A stretch of 64,000 nt of DNA from Clostridia bacterium (GTDB lineage Bacteria > Bacillota > Clostridia > Christensenellales > Borkfalkiaceae), in NCBI GenBank assembly GCA_021204825.1, contig JAJPYR010000095.1, positions 1 to 64,000 of the forward strand, written 5' to 3'. This document shows, piece after piece, positions 20,513-30,957 of the stretch (positions are counted from its first letter, which is position 1; each line of letters starts with the position of its first letter). Below the pieces are notes generated by a model, which saw only the letters and a program-made list of their open reading frames with translations, ran no database searches and was not told the DNA's origin. A program made the translations under genes and the position numbers.

Positions 20513-21361
20513 ATGGCGTTTTCGTATATTGAGGAATATGACCACATATACGTCACTGTCCGCAAAGACAGGGTCAGGGAACTGAAGTACTGTTATGAGC
20601 AGTTCGGGTGGAAGGAAGTGGAACGTGAGGAGCACAGGGTGTATGCGAACCTTGTGGACATGACATTCCGCCGCCCGCACAAGATAGCGGACAAGGATGA
20701 GCTGCAGCTTCTCCAGGTGCACCTGGAAGAGGCTCTTAATGTTGTGGGAAAATATGAGAAGGCGCCAAGGCGTAAAACAAAGGCGTTCGTATGGAGCCTT
20801 TCCGTTCTTGCCTTTCTCCTGCTTGCAATCGGCCTGCCCTTAGGGATTGTTCCCGTCACGGTAACATACAAGGTGATAGGCTTTGCAATGGCTGCGCTGG
20901 GCGTCATCATAATACCCCTTGTGTCAGTATTCGGAGTAAAGCTGTGGCATTACGAAAAGCGGGTAGGTGAAAGACGGCTGAAAATTGCCAGGGACCTGGT
21001 CATCGGCATCTGCCACAACGCAAAGGAGATCCGTGAGAAGGGAGAGAAGGCCTTCGCCCAGGTTCTGGAGCCTGCAAAACAGGTCGTGGAGAAGATTGTC
21101 AGAAGAGCACATACCGAAGACGAGGGCGAGGAGCTCCTTGCCAAGGTCATGGACATAAGCATAAAGAAGGCCATAGCGGAGCGCAAGGCGTATGCCGCGT
21201 CCCACGCGGCGGATGAGTCCGCGGCCAGCGCGGCAGATTATTCTGCTGCAAACAGTGTAACGGTAATCCCTGCAGGGGACACGGTGGTTGTAATAGAGTC
21301 AGACCCTCAGAAGCCTTCTGCTAAGGCGGATGAGTCTGCAAAGGAGGCAGGGAATGGGTAA
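20513..21361 (+). CDS. Hypothetical membrane protein, two TM segments
   Basis: In-frame ATG 20513 (MAFSYIEEYDHIYVTVRKDR); two hydrophobic helices; overlaps next gene start. Confidence 0.7.
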   Translation: MAFSYIEEYDHIYVTVRKDRVRELKYCYEQFGWKEVEREEHRVYANLVDMTFRRPHKIADKDELQLLQVHLEEALNVVGKYEKAPRRKTKAFVWSLSVLAFLLLAIGLPLGIVPVTVTYKVIGFAMAALGVIIIPLVSVFGVKLWHYEKRVGERRLKIARDLVIGICHNAKEIREKGEKAFAQVLEPAKQVVEKIVRRAHTEDEGEELLAKVMDISIKKAIAERKAYAASHAADESAASAADYSAANSVTVIPAGDTVVVIESDPQKPSAKADESAKEAGNG

Positions 21362-22931
21362 GAGCACTCTGGCCGCCGGCAGACATGAAGCCAAGTCCTA
21401 TACGAAGGACACAAGAATCGTGCGCGTGCGCACCGAGAAGCGCGGCAACGTCTGGAAAACGCTGGGCTTCGTGTTCCTTATAGCCCTGCAGGTTGCCATA
21501 ATCCTCACGCTGTATTTCCTCTATCTTGCGGCCCTGCCCTGGTATCTGGCGCTTTCCTTCGTCTTAAGCATCCTGTCCGTGTTCCATGTATTCGTCTCGG
21601 ACAAAGAGGGACAGACAAAGGCGCTGTGGATATTCATACTGGTCATAGGGTACTCAATAGGCTTCATCATTTACATTTTGTCGCAGGAGAAGCTGTTCTA
21701 CGGCCGCAAGGAAAAGAGATACAGGGAGATATACGCCCGCACTGCCAGGTATTCCGCGGAGTACGTGGAGAAGGGGGACCACACGGATGAGGTGCGCGCG
21801 GATGTGCAGTATCTCAGGAACGCAGGCAATTTTGATGCCTTCAATGACTCCACGGTGCGTTTCTTCCCTTCCGGAGGGGAGCTTTTTGATGACATCCTGG
21901 AAAAGCTGAAGACCGCAAAGAAGTTCGTGTTCATAGAGTTCTTCATAATCAATGACGGAATCCTTCTTCAGCGCATAAACAGCATACTGTACCAGAAGGT
22001 CAAGGAGGGCGTGGACGTGCGCATCATCCTGGACGGCATAGGCTCCAGGGCGCTTTCCTCCAGGACCCGCAAGGACATGATGGCCGCAGGCATAAAGGTG
22101 CAGTACTTCAACCGTTTCATACCGTACTTCACCTTCGCCCTGAATCTCAGGGACCACAGAAAGATAGTGGTCATAGACGGCCTGTATGCATACACGGGCG
22201 GCTGCAACCTTTCGGATGAGTACATCAACGAGAAGCGCATGCACGGGTACTGGAAGGACAACGGCACAGTGGTCACGGGGCCTGCCGTGGACTCCGTAAC
22301 CCTCACCTTCCTGCGCCAGTACGAGGCCCTCACAAAGCAGACGGAGGATTATGCCCCGTATTTAGGGCTCTCTCCCAGGACGGAGAGCAGCTCCGTAATA
22401 ATCCCGTGGGCAGACGGCAAGGATTACAAGGCCAATATAGTGAAGGGCCTGTATACCAACATAATGGCCGGAGCCAAGAAAAAGCTCTATATCATGACCC
22501 CGTACCTTGTCCCGGACGAGGACACCATGTCCCTTTTGGAGGAGAAAGCCCTGTCCGGCGTGGATGTGCGCATATTCCTTCCCGGAGTTCCGGACAAGAA
22601 GTACGTGTACTACGTAACCATAGCAAGGGCAAGGAAGCTCATGAAGAGCGGGGTGAAGGTGTACATCATGAGCTTCACCTTCATACACAGCAAGGTTGTG
22701 TACAGCGAGAACGCCGTTTCCGTAGGCTCCGCAAACATAGACTTAAGGAGCTATTACAACCAGTTTGAGAACGGCATCTATACTGATGACCCCGTCTTCC
22801 GTGAGATCATACAGCATGACTTTGACGTCACCCGGTCCGTCTCCGGGGACCTTGCCTTAAGGAAGGACAGGTTCCCGTTCCTGAACCGCTTCATAGCAGC
22901 CTTCCTAAGATTCTTCTCACCCCTCATGTGA
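21354..22931 (+). CDS. cls: Cardiolipin synthase (phospholipase D superfamily)
   Basis: Two HKD motifs: HRKIVVIDGLYAYTGGCNLSDEY and IHSKVVYSENAVSVGSANIDLRS; aaaggaggcaggga SD before ATG 21354. Confidence 0.92.
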   Translation: MGKSTLAAGRHEAKSYTKDTRIVRVRTEKRGNVWKTLGFVFLIALQVAIILTLYFLYLAALPWYLALSFVLSILSVFHVFVSDKEGQTKALWIFILVIGYSIGFIIYILSQEKLFYGRKEKRYREIYARTARYSAEYVEKGDHTDEVRADVQYLRNAGNFDAFNDSTVRFFPSGGELFDDILEKLKTAKKFVFIEFFIINDGILLQRINSILYQKVKEGVDVRIILDGIGSRALSSRTRKDMMAAGIKVQYFNRFIPYFTFALNLRDHRKIVVIDGLYAYTGGCNLSDEYINEKRMHGYWKDNGTVVTGPAVDSVTLTFLRQYEALTKQTEDYAPYLGLSPRTESSSVIIPWADGKDYKANIVKGLYTNIMAGAKKKLYIMTPYLVPDEDTMSLLEEKALSGVDVRIFLPGVPDKKYVYYVTIARARKLMKSGVKVYIMSFTFIHSKVVYSENAVSVGSANIDLRSYYNQFENGIYTDDPVFREIIQHDFDVTRSVSGDLALRKDRFPFLNRFIAAFLRFFSPLM

Positions 22932-23122
22932 GTCCTGCGGACATGCCGCAGACCCCGTGAAGGGTGCCGTTGTTTTTCCCTGCATGCAAAACAGGGCACA
23001 TACAGCGCATTATGCGCATCATATGCAGCCTGTGAAGGGACATACCGTACTTATTGGCAGCAGCCGTATTGCAGCAGTACGCCATACCAAAGGGGCACCC
23101 CGGGTGCCCCGGGAGACGCCGG

Positions 23123-24685
23123 ATGAGTGAGCCAGTAATATTCCGCAACAGAAAATTCACCATCCTGTTCCCGCCCTGTGTTTCCACCGGGCTGGGAGTT
23201 CTGCTGTATGTCATCTGCGTATGCATGTACGGCTTCTCCGGGCTGGTTGTTACGGAGTACCTGGCATGCATTGCGGCCTGCTGGCTGCCGGCTGTAATCG
23301 GCCGCATATCCGGGCGCCCGTTCCACCCTTTCATATCCTGGAGCATTGGCTTCATATCCTTCCTGGCCGTCTTTGTGCAGCATTCCGCGGACATATACAG
23401 CTTCTGGCCCGGTTATGACTTCCTGCTGCAGGCTGTCTTTGCCTTCCTTGCGGCCGCATGCATGTACTGCCTCATACTCCGCTGGAAAGGGGGCAGCATG
23501 AGCCCTGCGGGCACCATGTTCTTCATTATAGTGGCCACGGCAGGAATGGCGGCGGTGTTTGAGCTTATAGAGTATTACTCGGACCTGTACGGCTTCATTG
23601 CAGACCCGCAGCGGTGGAGGGACGTGGTGTACGGCTCCATAGACGCCTCGTACGCCGCGCGCCTTGCAGGGGATACGGGTGCATATGTCTTCACAGGCCA
23701 TGCCCTCCGGGAGACCATCCAGGACATAGCCATATCCGTAACCTTCTCCGGCATGTTCTGCCTCACGTACGCCGTGAACCTGTTCGTAAAGGACGGCTGG
23801 ACATACGCCAGGTTTTTCAGTGAAAGCTACGCATATCCTGCCTCTCATGCCCCCAGGGAGAAGAAGATGCTCCCCGGCATAAGCGCCTGGAAGCAGGATG
23901 AGCCCTGCGGATACGTCCCCGCGGGCACGAAGTTCCGGCGGTTCATACACAGCCGCGGTTTCATAATCTGGTCTCCGTCCGTCATAATGGCCTGCGTGGG
24001 CGTCATATGCTACATAATACGCCTGTCCTGGGCCGGATGGAGCTGGGTTACGGCCCTGCAGATGTGGGGAGGCATACTGGCATGCTTTGCTGTGCCTGTC
24101 TTAGGGCTCATATGCCGCAGGCACTTCTCGCCGTCCCTTACATACTGCATAAGCTTCTTTCTGCTGTTTTCCCTCTTTCTGGAGAGGGCAGTCAACATCT
24201 ATGGCGTATTTTACAGGTATGACAAGGTTTTACATTCATTTGTAGGCCTTATTTGCGCGGGCATAGTCTTCATTCTGCTTCTTCGCTGGAAGGGCAACAG
24301 GATGAATCCTGTGGGCGTCATATGCACCATTATGCTGGTAACCATTGGCATAGGGGCCATATGGGAGATCTTTGAATACTCCACGGACTTCACCGGCGCA
24401 GACCCCCAGCGGTGGTATGACGTCATATACAACTCCGTGGACGCCTCATACGCCGCCCGCATTGCAGGGGACGCGGGCGCGTACATCATCCAGGGCAACG
24501 CCCTCACGGACACCATGGATGACATAGGCGTAACCGTAATAGGAGCCGGATTCTTCTGCATAGCGTACATCATAAACCTGCGCATCAAAGGCGGCGCATT
24601 CTTTGAGAAGATATTCTCAGAAAGGCGCATAACCCGTTACAATCCCGCCCGCAGACCGGATTATATCTCCGGAGCGGACAGATAA
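23123..24685 (+). CDS. Polytopic membrane protein with two YjdF/DUF2238-like repeats
   Basis: Internal duplication: ADPQRWRDVVYGSIDASYAARLAGDTGAYVFTG vs ADPQRWYDVIYNSVDASYAARIAGDAGAYIIQG. Confidence 0.75.
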   Translation: MSEPVIFRNRKFTILFPPCVSTGLGVLLYVICVCMYGFSGLVVTEYLACIAACWLPAVIGRISGRPFHPFISWSIGFISFLAVFVQHSADIYSFWPGYDFLLQAVFAFLAAACMYCLILRWKGGSMSPAGTMFFIIVATAGMAAVFELIEYYSDLYGFIADPQRWRDVVYGSIDASYAARLAGDTGAYVFTGHALRETIQDIAISVTFSGMFCLTYAVNLFVKDGWTYARFFSESYAYPASHAPREKKMLPGISAWKQDEPCGYVPAGTKFRRFIHSRGFIIWSPSVIMACVGVICYIIRLSWAGWSWVTALQMWGGILACFAVPVLGLICRRHFSPSLTYCISFFLLFSLFLERAVNIYGVFYRYDKVLHSFVGLICAGIVFILLLRWKGNRMNPVGVICTIMLVTIGIGAIWEIFEYSTDFTGADPQRWYDVIYNSVDASYAARIAGDAGAYIIQGNALTDTMDDIGVTVIGAGFFCIAYIINLRIKGGAFFEKIFSERRITRYNPARRPDYISGADR

Positions 24686-24938
24686 TGCCCGCAGGCCGTC
24701 CATCTCCGGCGCCGGCAAATGATTCCCACTGGCAGACAGGCAACATGGCCATGCCCATGCATGGCTGCATGCCTGCACACGGCAGCGTTTGCCTGCAAAA
24801 GGCTGCACGCAGCAGCCCGCAGGGACCGAAACAGCCCGCATACAGCGCATTGCAAAGGGGAGCCTCCGTTAAAGAGGTTCCCCTTTTAAGCACATCCGGA
24901 TTTTTGCACCGGCTGTTCCCGGCCTGCACATGTGGCCG

Positions 24939-27900
24939 TTATTTGCTGCTGCGGATGTCCGTGCCGGTGTCCTGCAGAGGCTTTCCTGTGTCTGCTGTGG
25001 CAGAGCCCTGCGCCTCTGCGGCGGCGTGCTGCTCTGCAGACAGGCCGGCATCCTTTGGAGGGGCCTGGAGCCAGGGCGGAAGCTCCTCTACGGGGTATCC
25101 GTCCCCGCGGTCTTTCTTGTGGCGGGCCACATATATCCAGAAGAGGCATGCGCCAGCGGCTACGGCGTTGATGGCAGCTATGATCCATATCCACCATGAA
25201 GAGGGCGGCTCTGTTATTACAACTATGCTGTCATCCTCATGCGTGGCGTTGTATATGCTGTTGGTATAGGATGTATTGAGGCCGGAGTACAGGGCATGCT
25301 TTGCTGCTGTCTGCAGAAGGGAGAGGAGGATGGGGTTGTCCAGATACTCATTTATGTCCAGATATGTGAAGTCTGCGCTGTCCCTCCAGTCCCAGTCCTG
25401 CATGAGAAGGTCTCCGCCTGCAAGCAGCATCTGTTCCGCGGAGAGTGTGCTTTGCGATTCCTTCTTGCAGGAGACTATGGTCCCGCTGAAGCCCCATTCA
25501 TCCCGCACAATGCCGGTTAAGAGGGCACTGTTTCCGCCGTTCCATACGGCTCCTGTGTTGGAGCAGGAGGCCAGGATGCCTGCGGCGCCCATCTTAACGG
25601 CCCTTTCAAAGGGGGAGAGGTATGTCTCACGGAGGGTCTGCTCCGTAAGCCACAGGTATGCCCCGTCTGCGCCCGTTTCCTGCGCATATGCAGTGAGAGA
25701 GGTTACGTAGCACGTGAGCCCTGCTGCCTGCGCGCCCTGCACAATGCAGCCGGCTATAATGCCGGACATGAAGCTGTCTTCCGCAGAGTTCTCAAAGTTT
25801 CCGCCTGCGAAGGGAGTGCGGTGCACCACGGCTCCCGGCGCATACCAGCCGTCATAACCCATGTCTGCTGCCTCTTTGCCCATCTGCACTCCGTACTCCC
25901 CGCACAGCTGCTTGTTCCAGGTCTGCGCAAGGACAACCTGCGAAGGGTACCCTACGCCTGCGTCTGCGGCGTGGAAGGAGCCTATCTGCGAGGCCCCGTA
26001 TGCAAAAACCCTCTCCGGCTTGCCAATGCTGTCCAGGGCGTATTCATGCCCGTACCCGTGCAGCACCAGGCTTGCCATCTCACTTGCAGTGAGCTGGGAT
26101 ATAACGGTATCCCACAGGGTGTCATCATAATTGGCAGGGTTGCCAAGATACAGCCCCAGGCCGTTTACCGCAAGGTCTGTATACAGCGTCAAGGCTGTGC
26201 TCCCGGACCTGTTGTCTGCATCATCCCCGTCTGCATGCGCACTCCTTGCCATTGCAAGAGACAGGGGAAGGATAGCGGAGCCGTCTTCATTCTCCTCCGG
26301 CGCGGCAGCATCCGTATCATCCCCCTCTTCCTGCTCCGGTTCATCCGGAGCTATGCAGAAGGCGTCCAGGATCTGTTCCTCTGTATACGTTCCAAGAGTT
26401 GCAGTGCTTTCATCTGCCTCACGCACGCTCTTTTCCGCGGGGAACGTGGCCGCAAAGTCTGCGCGGGAGAGGAGTGTGAGGCCGTCTGCAATGCCCGCAG
26501 ATGTCTCATCTCCGGAGAACTTGTTGGAGGAGTCTCCAACCACGTAATCCGCACCAAGGCTGTACGGCACAAGGTCTGCAACAGTTGTGTGGGCGTCTGT
26601 CTTTAGAGAGAGCAGATAGTCCCCTGCTTCCAGCACATACCCTCCAAGGCCGCCGTTCAGGGTTTCATCATATGACGCTGTGTCTTCCAGGGAGAAGGAG
26701 AGGGTTATCTCTTCTTTTTCTCCGGGTTCCAGAAGGTCTGTCTTTGCGTATGCCACAAGGGTCTCTGAAGCCTTCTCCGCACCGCCCTGTGTATACGGCG
26801 GGGTGCAGTACAGCTCAATGACATCCTTTCCGGCAACGGAGCCCGTGTTGGCAACGGTTACCGTTACGGAGAAGGAGGAGGCTGCCCCGGACTGGAGGGA
26901 GACGTTTAAAACTTCATCCGTCCAGGAGAAGGTGGTGTATGAGAGGCCGTATCCGAAGGGATACTGCACAACGTCTTCATATCCGTTCTCCAGGCCCCAT
27001 CTGTCCTTTGCATACTCCGTGTCCCAGAAACCCTCTGCATCCGCTGTCTCATACCACTTGTACCCGGTGTATATGCCCTCTGCATACTCCAGATAACTGT
27101 TGTCCGTATGCTTCACTTCCGGCTCTGCAGGCTCAGAGGGCTCATCCGTCTCACCCTCGTCCGTGTCTTCTTCCACGCCCCGTCTGTACGTTTCCGGGGT
27201 GTCCGTGTCTGTATCGTCCCCGCTGTCCTGCGGCTCTTCCGCGGTGGTGTCCAGGTAATACGAGAGGCCGTCCTTGCCGGAGTTAATGTATGAGGGGGAG
27301 GTTGTGAAGTCATATGCATATGTGTCCGTAAGCCTTCCGGAGGGGTTAACATCCCCGTACAGGACCTCCGGGATGGCGGTGGCGGCATTGTTGCCTGTTG
27401 TGCCCGCAACAATGCAGGCGTCCAGGCCGTCTATACAGTCCAGGAACCCCAGGTTCATCTGGGCTGCGGAGTTTATGATGACTACAGTCTTCTCAAAGGC
27501 CTCCCCGGCCCATGTGAGAAGGTCCTCCTCTTCCGTGGAGATGTCCAGGTACGTGCGCTCCTCATCTGCGGCATATGCAGGGTCTCCGTAATCTATGCTT
27601 CCCTTGTACTGCACCTTGGGCGGGTCTGCGCCCTCTCCGGACACGCGCCCCAGGACTATAACGGCCGTATCCGAATACGCCTTAAGGCCGGCCTGCAAGG
27701 AAGGGGTGTAGAAGGTGTCGAACTCCGGCTCATACAGCCTGTAATACTCATAATCCTCGCAGTTAAGAGAGCCCGCGGCATAGAATGGGCGGGTGCCCAT
27801 GTACCTTGCATACTGCGTGGTCACGGAGCTGTAATGCGAGATGCCGTATGCCGTTAAGGCATCCAGGAAGTCTGTCTCCGCAGAAGAATCTGCGGATATT

Positions 27901-28229
27901 ATGCTCCCGTACTGCACCGTCTGGCCCGTACCGGATCCCCCTGAGATCCATTGCGTGGAGGACCAGCCAAGGACGCTGACTTTGGAGTCCGCATCCTTGC
28001 TCAATGGCAGTACGCCGTCATTCTTAACGAGCGTTATGCCTTCTTCCTCAATCTGCACCGCAAGCTCCTCGCCGTCCTCGCGGACGTCATCCGCAAGGGT
28101 GGTGGTGCTGGAGAGGTAATGGATTATTGTATTGGAGAAGACGCCGCATATGACGTCCAGCGCAATGATGGCCGCCATGATGAGCGAGCAGAAGACTATG
28201 CACAGTATGCGGAATGTACGTATCTTCAT
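24939..28229 (-). CDS. Membrane-anchored GH3-family protein with permuted domain order; catalytic motifs degenerated
   Basis: EEEGITLVKNDGVLPLSKD near N-terminus, Fn3-like middle, barrel domain at C-terminal end; TGIVRDEWGFSGTIVSCKKE lacks nucleophile Asp; TMs at both ends; ATG at 28229. Confidence 0.88.
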   Translation of the reverse strand: MKIRTFRILCIVFCSLIMAAIIALDVICGVFSNTIIHYLSSTTTLADDVREDGEELAVQIEEEGITLVKNDGVLPLSKDADSKVSVLGWSSTQWISGGSGTGQTVQYGSIISADSSAETDFLDALTAYGISHYSSVTTQYARYMGTRPFYAAGSLNCEDYEYYRLYEPEFDTFYTPSLQAGLKAYSDTAVIVLGRVSGEGADPPKVQYKGSIDYGDPAYAADEERTYLDISTEEEDLLTWAGEAFEKTVVIINSAAQMNLGFLDCIDGLDACIVAGTTGNNAATAIPEVLYGDVNPSGRLTDTYAYDFTTSPSYINSGKDGLSYYLDTTAEEPQDSGDDTDTDTPETYRRGVEEDTDEGETDEPSEPAEPEVKHTDNSYLEYAEGIYTGYKWYETADAEGFWDTEYAKDRWGLENGYEDVVQYPFGYGLSYTTFSWTDEVLNVSLQSGAASSFSVTVTVANTGSVAGKDVIELYCTPPYTQGGAEKASETLVAYAKTDLLEPGEKEEITLSFSLEDTASYDETLNGGLGGYVLEAGDYLLSLKTDAHTTVADLVPYSLGADYVVGDSSNKFSGDETSAGIADGLTLLSRADFAATFPAEKSVREADESTATLGTYTEEQILDAFCIAPDEPEQEEGDDTDAAAPEENEDGSAILPLSLAMARSAHADGDDADNRSGSTALTLYTDLAVNGLGLYLGNPANYDDTLWDTVISQLTASEMASLVLHGYGHEYALDSIGKPERVFAYGASQIGSFHAADAGVGYPSQVVLAQTWNKQLCGEYGVQMGKEAADMGYDGWYAPGAVVHRTPFAGGNFENSAEDSFMSGIIAGCIVQGAQAAGLTCYVTSLTAYAQETGADGAYLWLTEQTLRETYLSPFERAVKMGAAGILASCSNTGAVWNGGNSALLTGIVRDEWGFSGTIVSCKKESQSTLSAEQMLLAGGDLLMQDWDWRDSADFTYLDINEYLDNPILLSLLQTAAKHALYSGLNTSYTNSIYNATHEDDSIVVITEPPSSWWIWIIAAINAVAAGACLFWIYVARHKKDRGDGYPVEELPPWLQAPPKDAGLSAEQHAAAEAQGSATADTGKPLQDTGTDIRSSK

Positions 28230-28692
28230 ATCTGTTCTCCTCCGCGGACATAATACCATACAAGGGCTGGATAGTCAAATTGCCTGTGTTTGCATAACAG
28301 GCGCAAAATCCACGCAAACAGGCCGCATATGAAAAGTCAAAGGCTTATGGAGGCCCCGCAAAGCTTATCCTGCACACAAGAAAATGACATGGCGTGAAGC
28401 CATGTCTTTTCTGTGCCGTGCAGGCTGCGCCGGGCAGTCCTGCCGGCAGACCCGCAGGTCCGGCGCCGTTCGGGGCGCAAGGAGATCCGCAGGCCGGATG
28501 GTATAATATATGGGAAAATCTCTCTAGGGGATTGGATGAGCTCAGTTGGCAGAATCCGGGATTCCGCCACGTATATGGCAGGAATCCGGATTTGCCCATG
28601 ATAGGGGGAATGTATCTCAAGGATTTGTCCCTGGGGCCGGACCGGAAGGGCCCTGGCCCAGGGGCCGCTTGGAGGTATAATCTGGATAAAAA

Positions 28693-29232
28693 TCAGTAGT
28701 TTTTGCAGTTGAGCTCGAAGTATGCCTGCGCGTGGTCGCATACGGGGCACTTTGCAGGTGCGGATTCGGATACAACGATGTGTCCGCAGTTGCGGCACTT
28801 CCATACATGGATGCCTGTCTTTTTTGTGAAGACTTCGTTGTTCTCAACGTTCTCTGCAAGGGCAAGGTATCTCTCCTCATGACCCTTCTCTATGGCTGCA
28901 ACGCCGCGGAACTTGGCTGCTATCTCGTGGAAGCCCTCTTCATCCGCAACCTTGGCGAAGTCTGCGTACATGGATGTCCATTCATCATTCTCGCCCTGCG
29001 CTGCTGCGTGGAGGTTGGCGTCTGTGTCTCCCAGGCATCCCAGCTCCTTGAACCACATCTTTGCATGCTCCTTCTCGTTGTCTGCTGTCTCCTGGAAAAT
29101 GGCTGCTATCTGCTCGTATCCTTCCTTCTTCGCAACGGATGCAAAGAATGTGTACTTGTTCCTCGCCTGGCTCTCGCCTGCGAACGCGTATCTAAGATTG
29201 GCCTCTGTCTTCGTGCCTTTAAGATCTTTCAT
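28693..29232 (-). CDS. rbr: Rubrerythrin
   Basis: [62 protein letters not shown]-terminal rubredoxin-like [24 protein letters not shown]. Confidence 0.97.
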   Translation of the reverse strand: MKDLKGTKTEANLRYAFAGESQARNKYTFFASVAKKEGYEQIAAIFQETADNEKEHAKMWFKELGCLGDTDANLHAAAQGENDEWTSMYADFAKVADEEGFHEIAAKFRGVAAIEKGHEERYLALAENVENNEVFTKKTGIHVWKCRNCGHIVVSESAPAKCPVCDHAQAYFELNCKNY

Positions 29233-29263
29233 AATCTCTCTCCTGGTTCGTTTTACTGGCACC

Positions 29264-29319
29264 AATATAGCACCCGCCCGGGAAGAGTGTCAAACGTTAT
29301 TAAGACTAAATCTCAATAA
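29264..29319 (-). promoter_or_regulatory. Rubrerythrin promoter with 23-bp palindromic operator immediately upstream of -35
   Basis: Minus strand TTGACA (29293-29288), 18-nt spacer, TATATT (29269-29264); palindrome TTATTAAGA-CTAAA-TCTCAATAA at 29297-29319 with one arm mismatch. Confidence 0.7.
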
Positions 29320-29622
29320 GAAAGAAAATTTCGTGCGATTCTCACAAACCCGTCACAAAGCCCGCGGGGATAATGCACATAAACACAAAAAGTGTGGAAT
29401 ATGCGCACATATCCGCCATTTTACAGCATATGCACAAAAAGTGCATATTTACTTAATCTGCCCGCGCCGGGCCTTTTGGAGAGCCTTTGGAGGGCTTCCC
29501 CGGGGCACTGCAGGCAGGCCGGCAGGGAGAAGGGGCCGTAAAGAGGAGCCGCCAATTTGCAGCGGCAGCAGCGTGCGGACAAGATATAATTTGACAGTCT
29601 CATTGTTTTGGTGTAAAGTAGT

Positions 29623-30957
29623 ATGGAGAATCTTTTAGGTGGCCGGACTTTGAAAAGACATGACATTGTGATAGTCGGAGCCGGGGTTGCAGGGCTTAAC
29701 TGCGCCCTGCATCTCGGACAGGACAGAGACATACTTCTGATCTGCAAGGGAGTTCCCGAGAAGAGTGACAGCTATCTCGCACAGGGCGGGATCTGCTGCA
29801 TGCAGGGAATTGAAGACTATGATGATTATTTTGAAGACACCATGCGCGCCGGGCACTATGAGAACAACCCGGTTACGGTAGACTGCATGGTTCGCTCATC
29901 CCCGGAGATAATAGATGAGCTCGTATCCCTTGGGGTCAATTTCGCACGCGCCGCAAACGGAAAGCTTGCGGTGACACGTGAGGGCGGCCACAGCAGGAAA
30001 CGCATATGCTTCCATGAGGACAGCACCGGGAAAGAAATCACAACCAGGCTCATGGAAAAGGTCCAGACCCTTCCCAACGTGCACATACGCCCCAAGACAA
30101 CGATGCTGGACATAATAGAGAGGGACGGGAAGTGCTTAGGGATTGTGGCCATGGACAATGACACCGGCAGCATAGAGCACATATACGCGGATTACACCGT
30201 TCTGGCCACGGGAGGCATAGGGGGAGTGTACGTGAACTCCACCAACTACAGGCTCTTAACCGGCGACTCCCTTGCCATTGCCATGAAGCACGGCATTCCT
30301 GTGGACCACATAAACTACGTGCAGATACATCCCACAACACTCTACACCCCGGACAAGTCCGGCCGCAGGCTCCTAATATCCGAGTCTGTCCGCGGCGAAG
30401 GGGCAAAGCTTCTGGACAAAAACTTCCACCGTTTTACGGATGAGCTGCAGCCGAGGGACGTTGTGACTGCCGCCATATACAGGCAGATGGAAAAGGATGG
30501 CACCCCGTACGTATGGCTGGACATGAGGCCCGTAGGGCGCCATGAGCTTCTGGAGCATTTTCCCTCTATTGTGGAGGAGTGCAGCGATGCCGGATATGAC
30601 GTCCTCTGCGAATGCGTGCCTGTAGTGCCCGCGCAGCACTACTTCATGGGAGGCGTTAGAAGCAACACCGAAGGCCGCACCACAATGCCCCGCCTGTATG
30701 CGGTGGGCGAAACATGCTGCAACGGAGTGCACGGCGCAAACCGCCTTGCGTCCAACTCGCTTTTAGAGAGCCTGCTCTTTGCCAAGCGCGCCGCGCTGGA
30801 CATAGAGGCAGGCTACACAAAAGTCCCGGACGGGGACTTTGCGGCAGCGGAAGAGGCCATAAACCCTGCGGATTACAGCAACCCGGAGGACCTTCTTGAA
30901 GACTACAAGGCTATGGTAATAGAGGCCATACAGGAGGCAAACGAATGCCGGACGTAA
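29623..30957 (+). CDS. nadB: L-aspartate oxidase
   Basis: FAD fold DIVIVGAGVAGLNCALHL; YLAQGGICC; REGGHSRKRICFHEDSTGKEI; HYFMGGVRSNTEGRT. Confidence 0.93.
   Translation: MENLLGGRTLKRHDIVIVGAGVAGLNCALHLGQDRDILLICKGVPEKSDSYLAQGGICCMQGIEDYDDYFEDTMRAGHYENNPVTVDCMVRSSPEIIDELVSLGVNFARAANGKLAVTREGGHSRKRICFHEDSTGKEITTRLMEKVQTLPNVHIRPKTTMLDIIERDGKCLGIVAMDNDTGSIEHIYADYTVLATGGIGGVYVNSTNYRLLTGDSLAIAMKHGIPVDHINYVQIHPTTLYTPDKSGRRLLISESVRGEGAKLLDKNFHRFTDELQPRDVVTAAIYRQMEKDGTPYVWLDMRPVGRHELLEHFPSIVEECSDAGYDVLCECVPVVPAQHYFMGGVRSNTEGRTTMPRLYAVGETCCNGVHGANRLASNSLLESLLFAKRAALDIEAGYTKVPDGDFAAAEEAINPADYSNPEDLLEDYKAMVIEAIQEANECRT

Noticed and set aside
24685-28253. Numerous plus-strand ORFs antisense to the first GH3 gene
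   Set aside because: Shadow ORFs of a GC-biased coding strand; peptides are low-complexity Arg/Cys/Pro-rich without family resemblance.
28530-28620. tRNA gene suggested by gagctcagttggcaga
   Set aside because: No acceptor stem, anticodon stem or GGTTCGAATCC T-arm can be assembled; listed only as a weak structured-RNA candidate.
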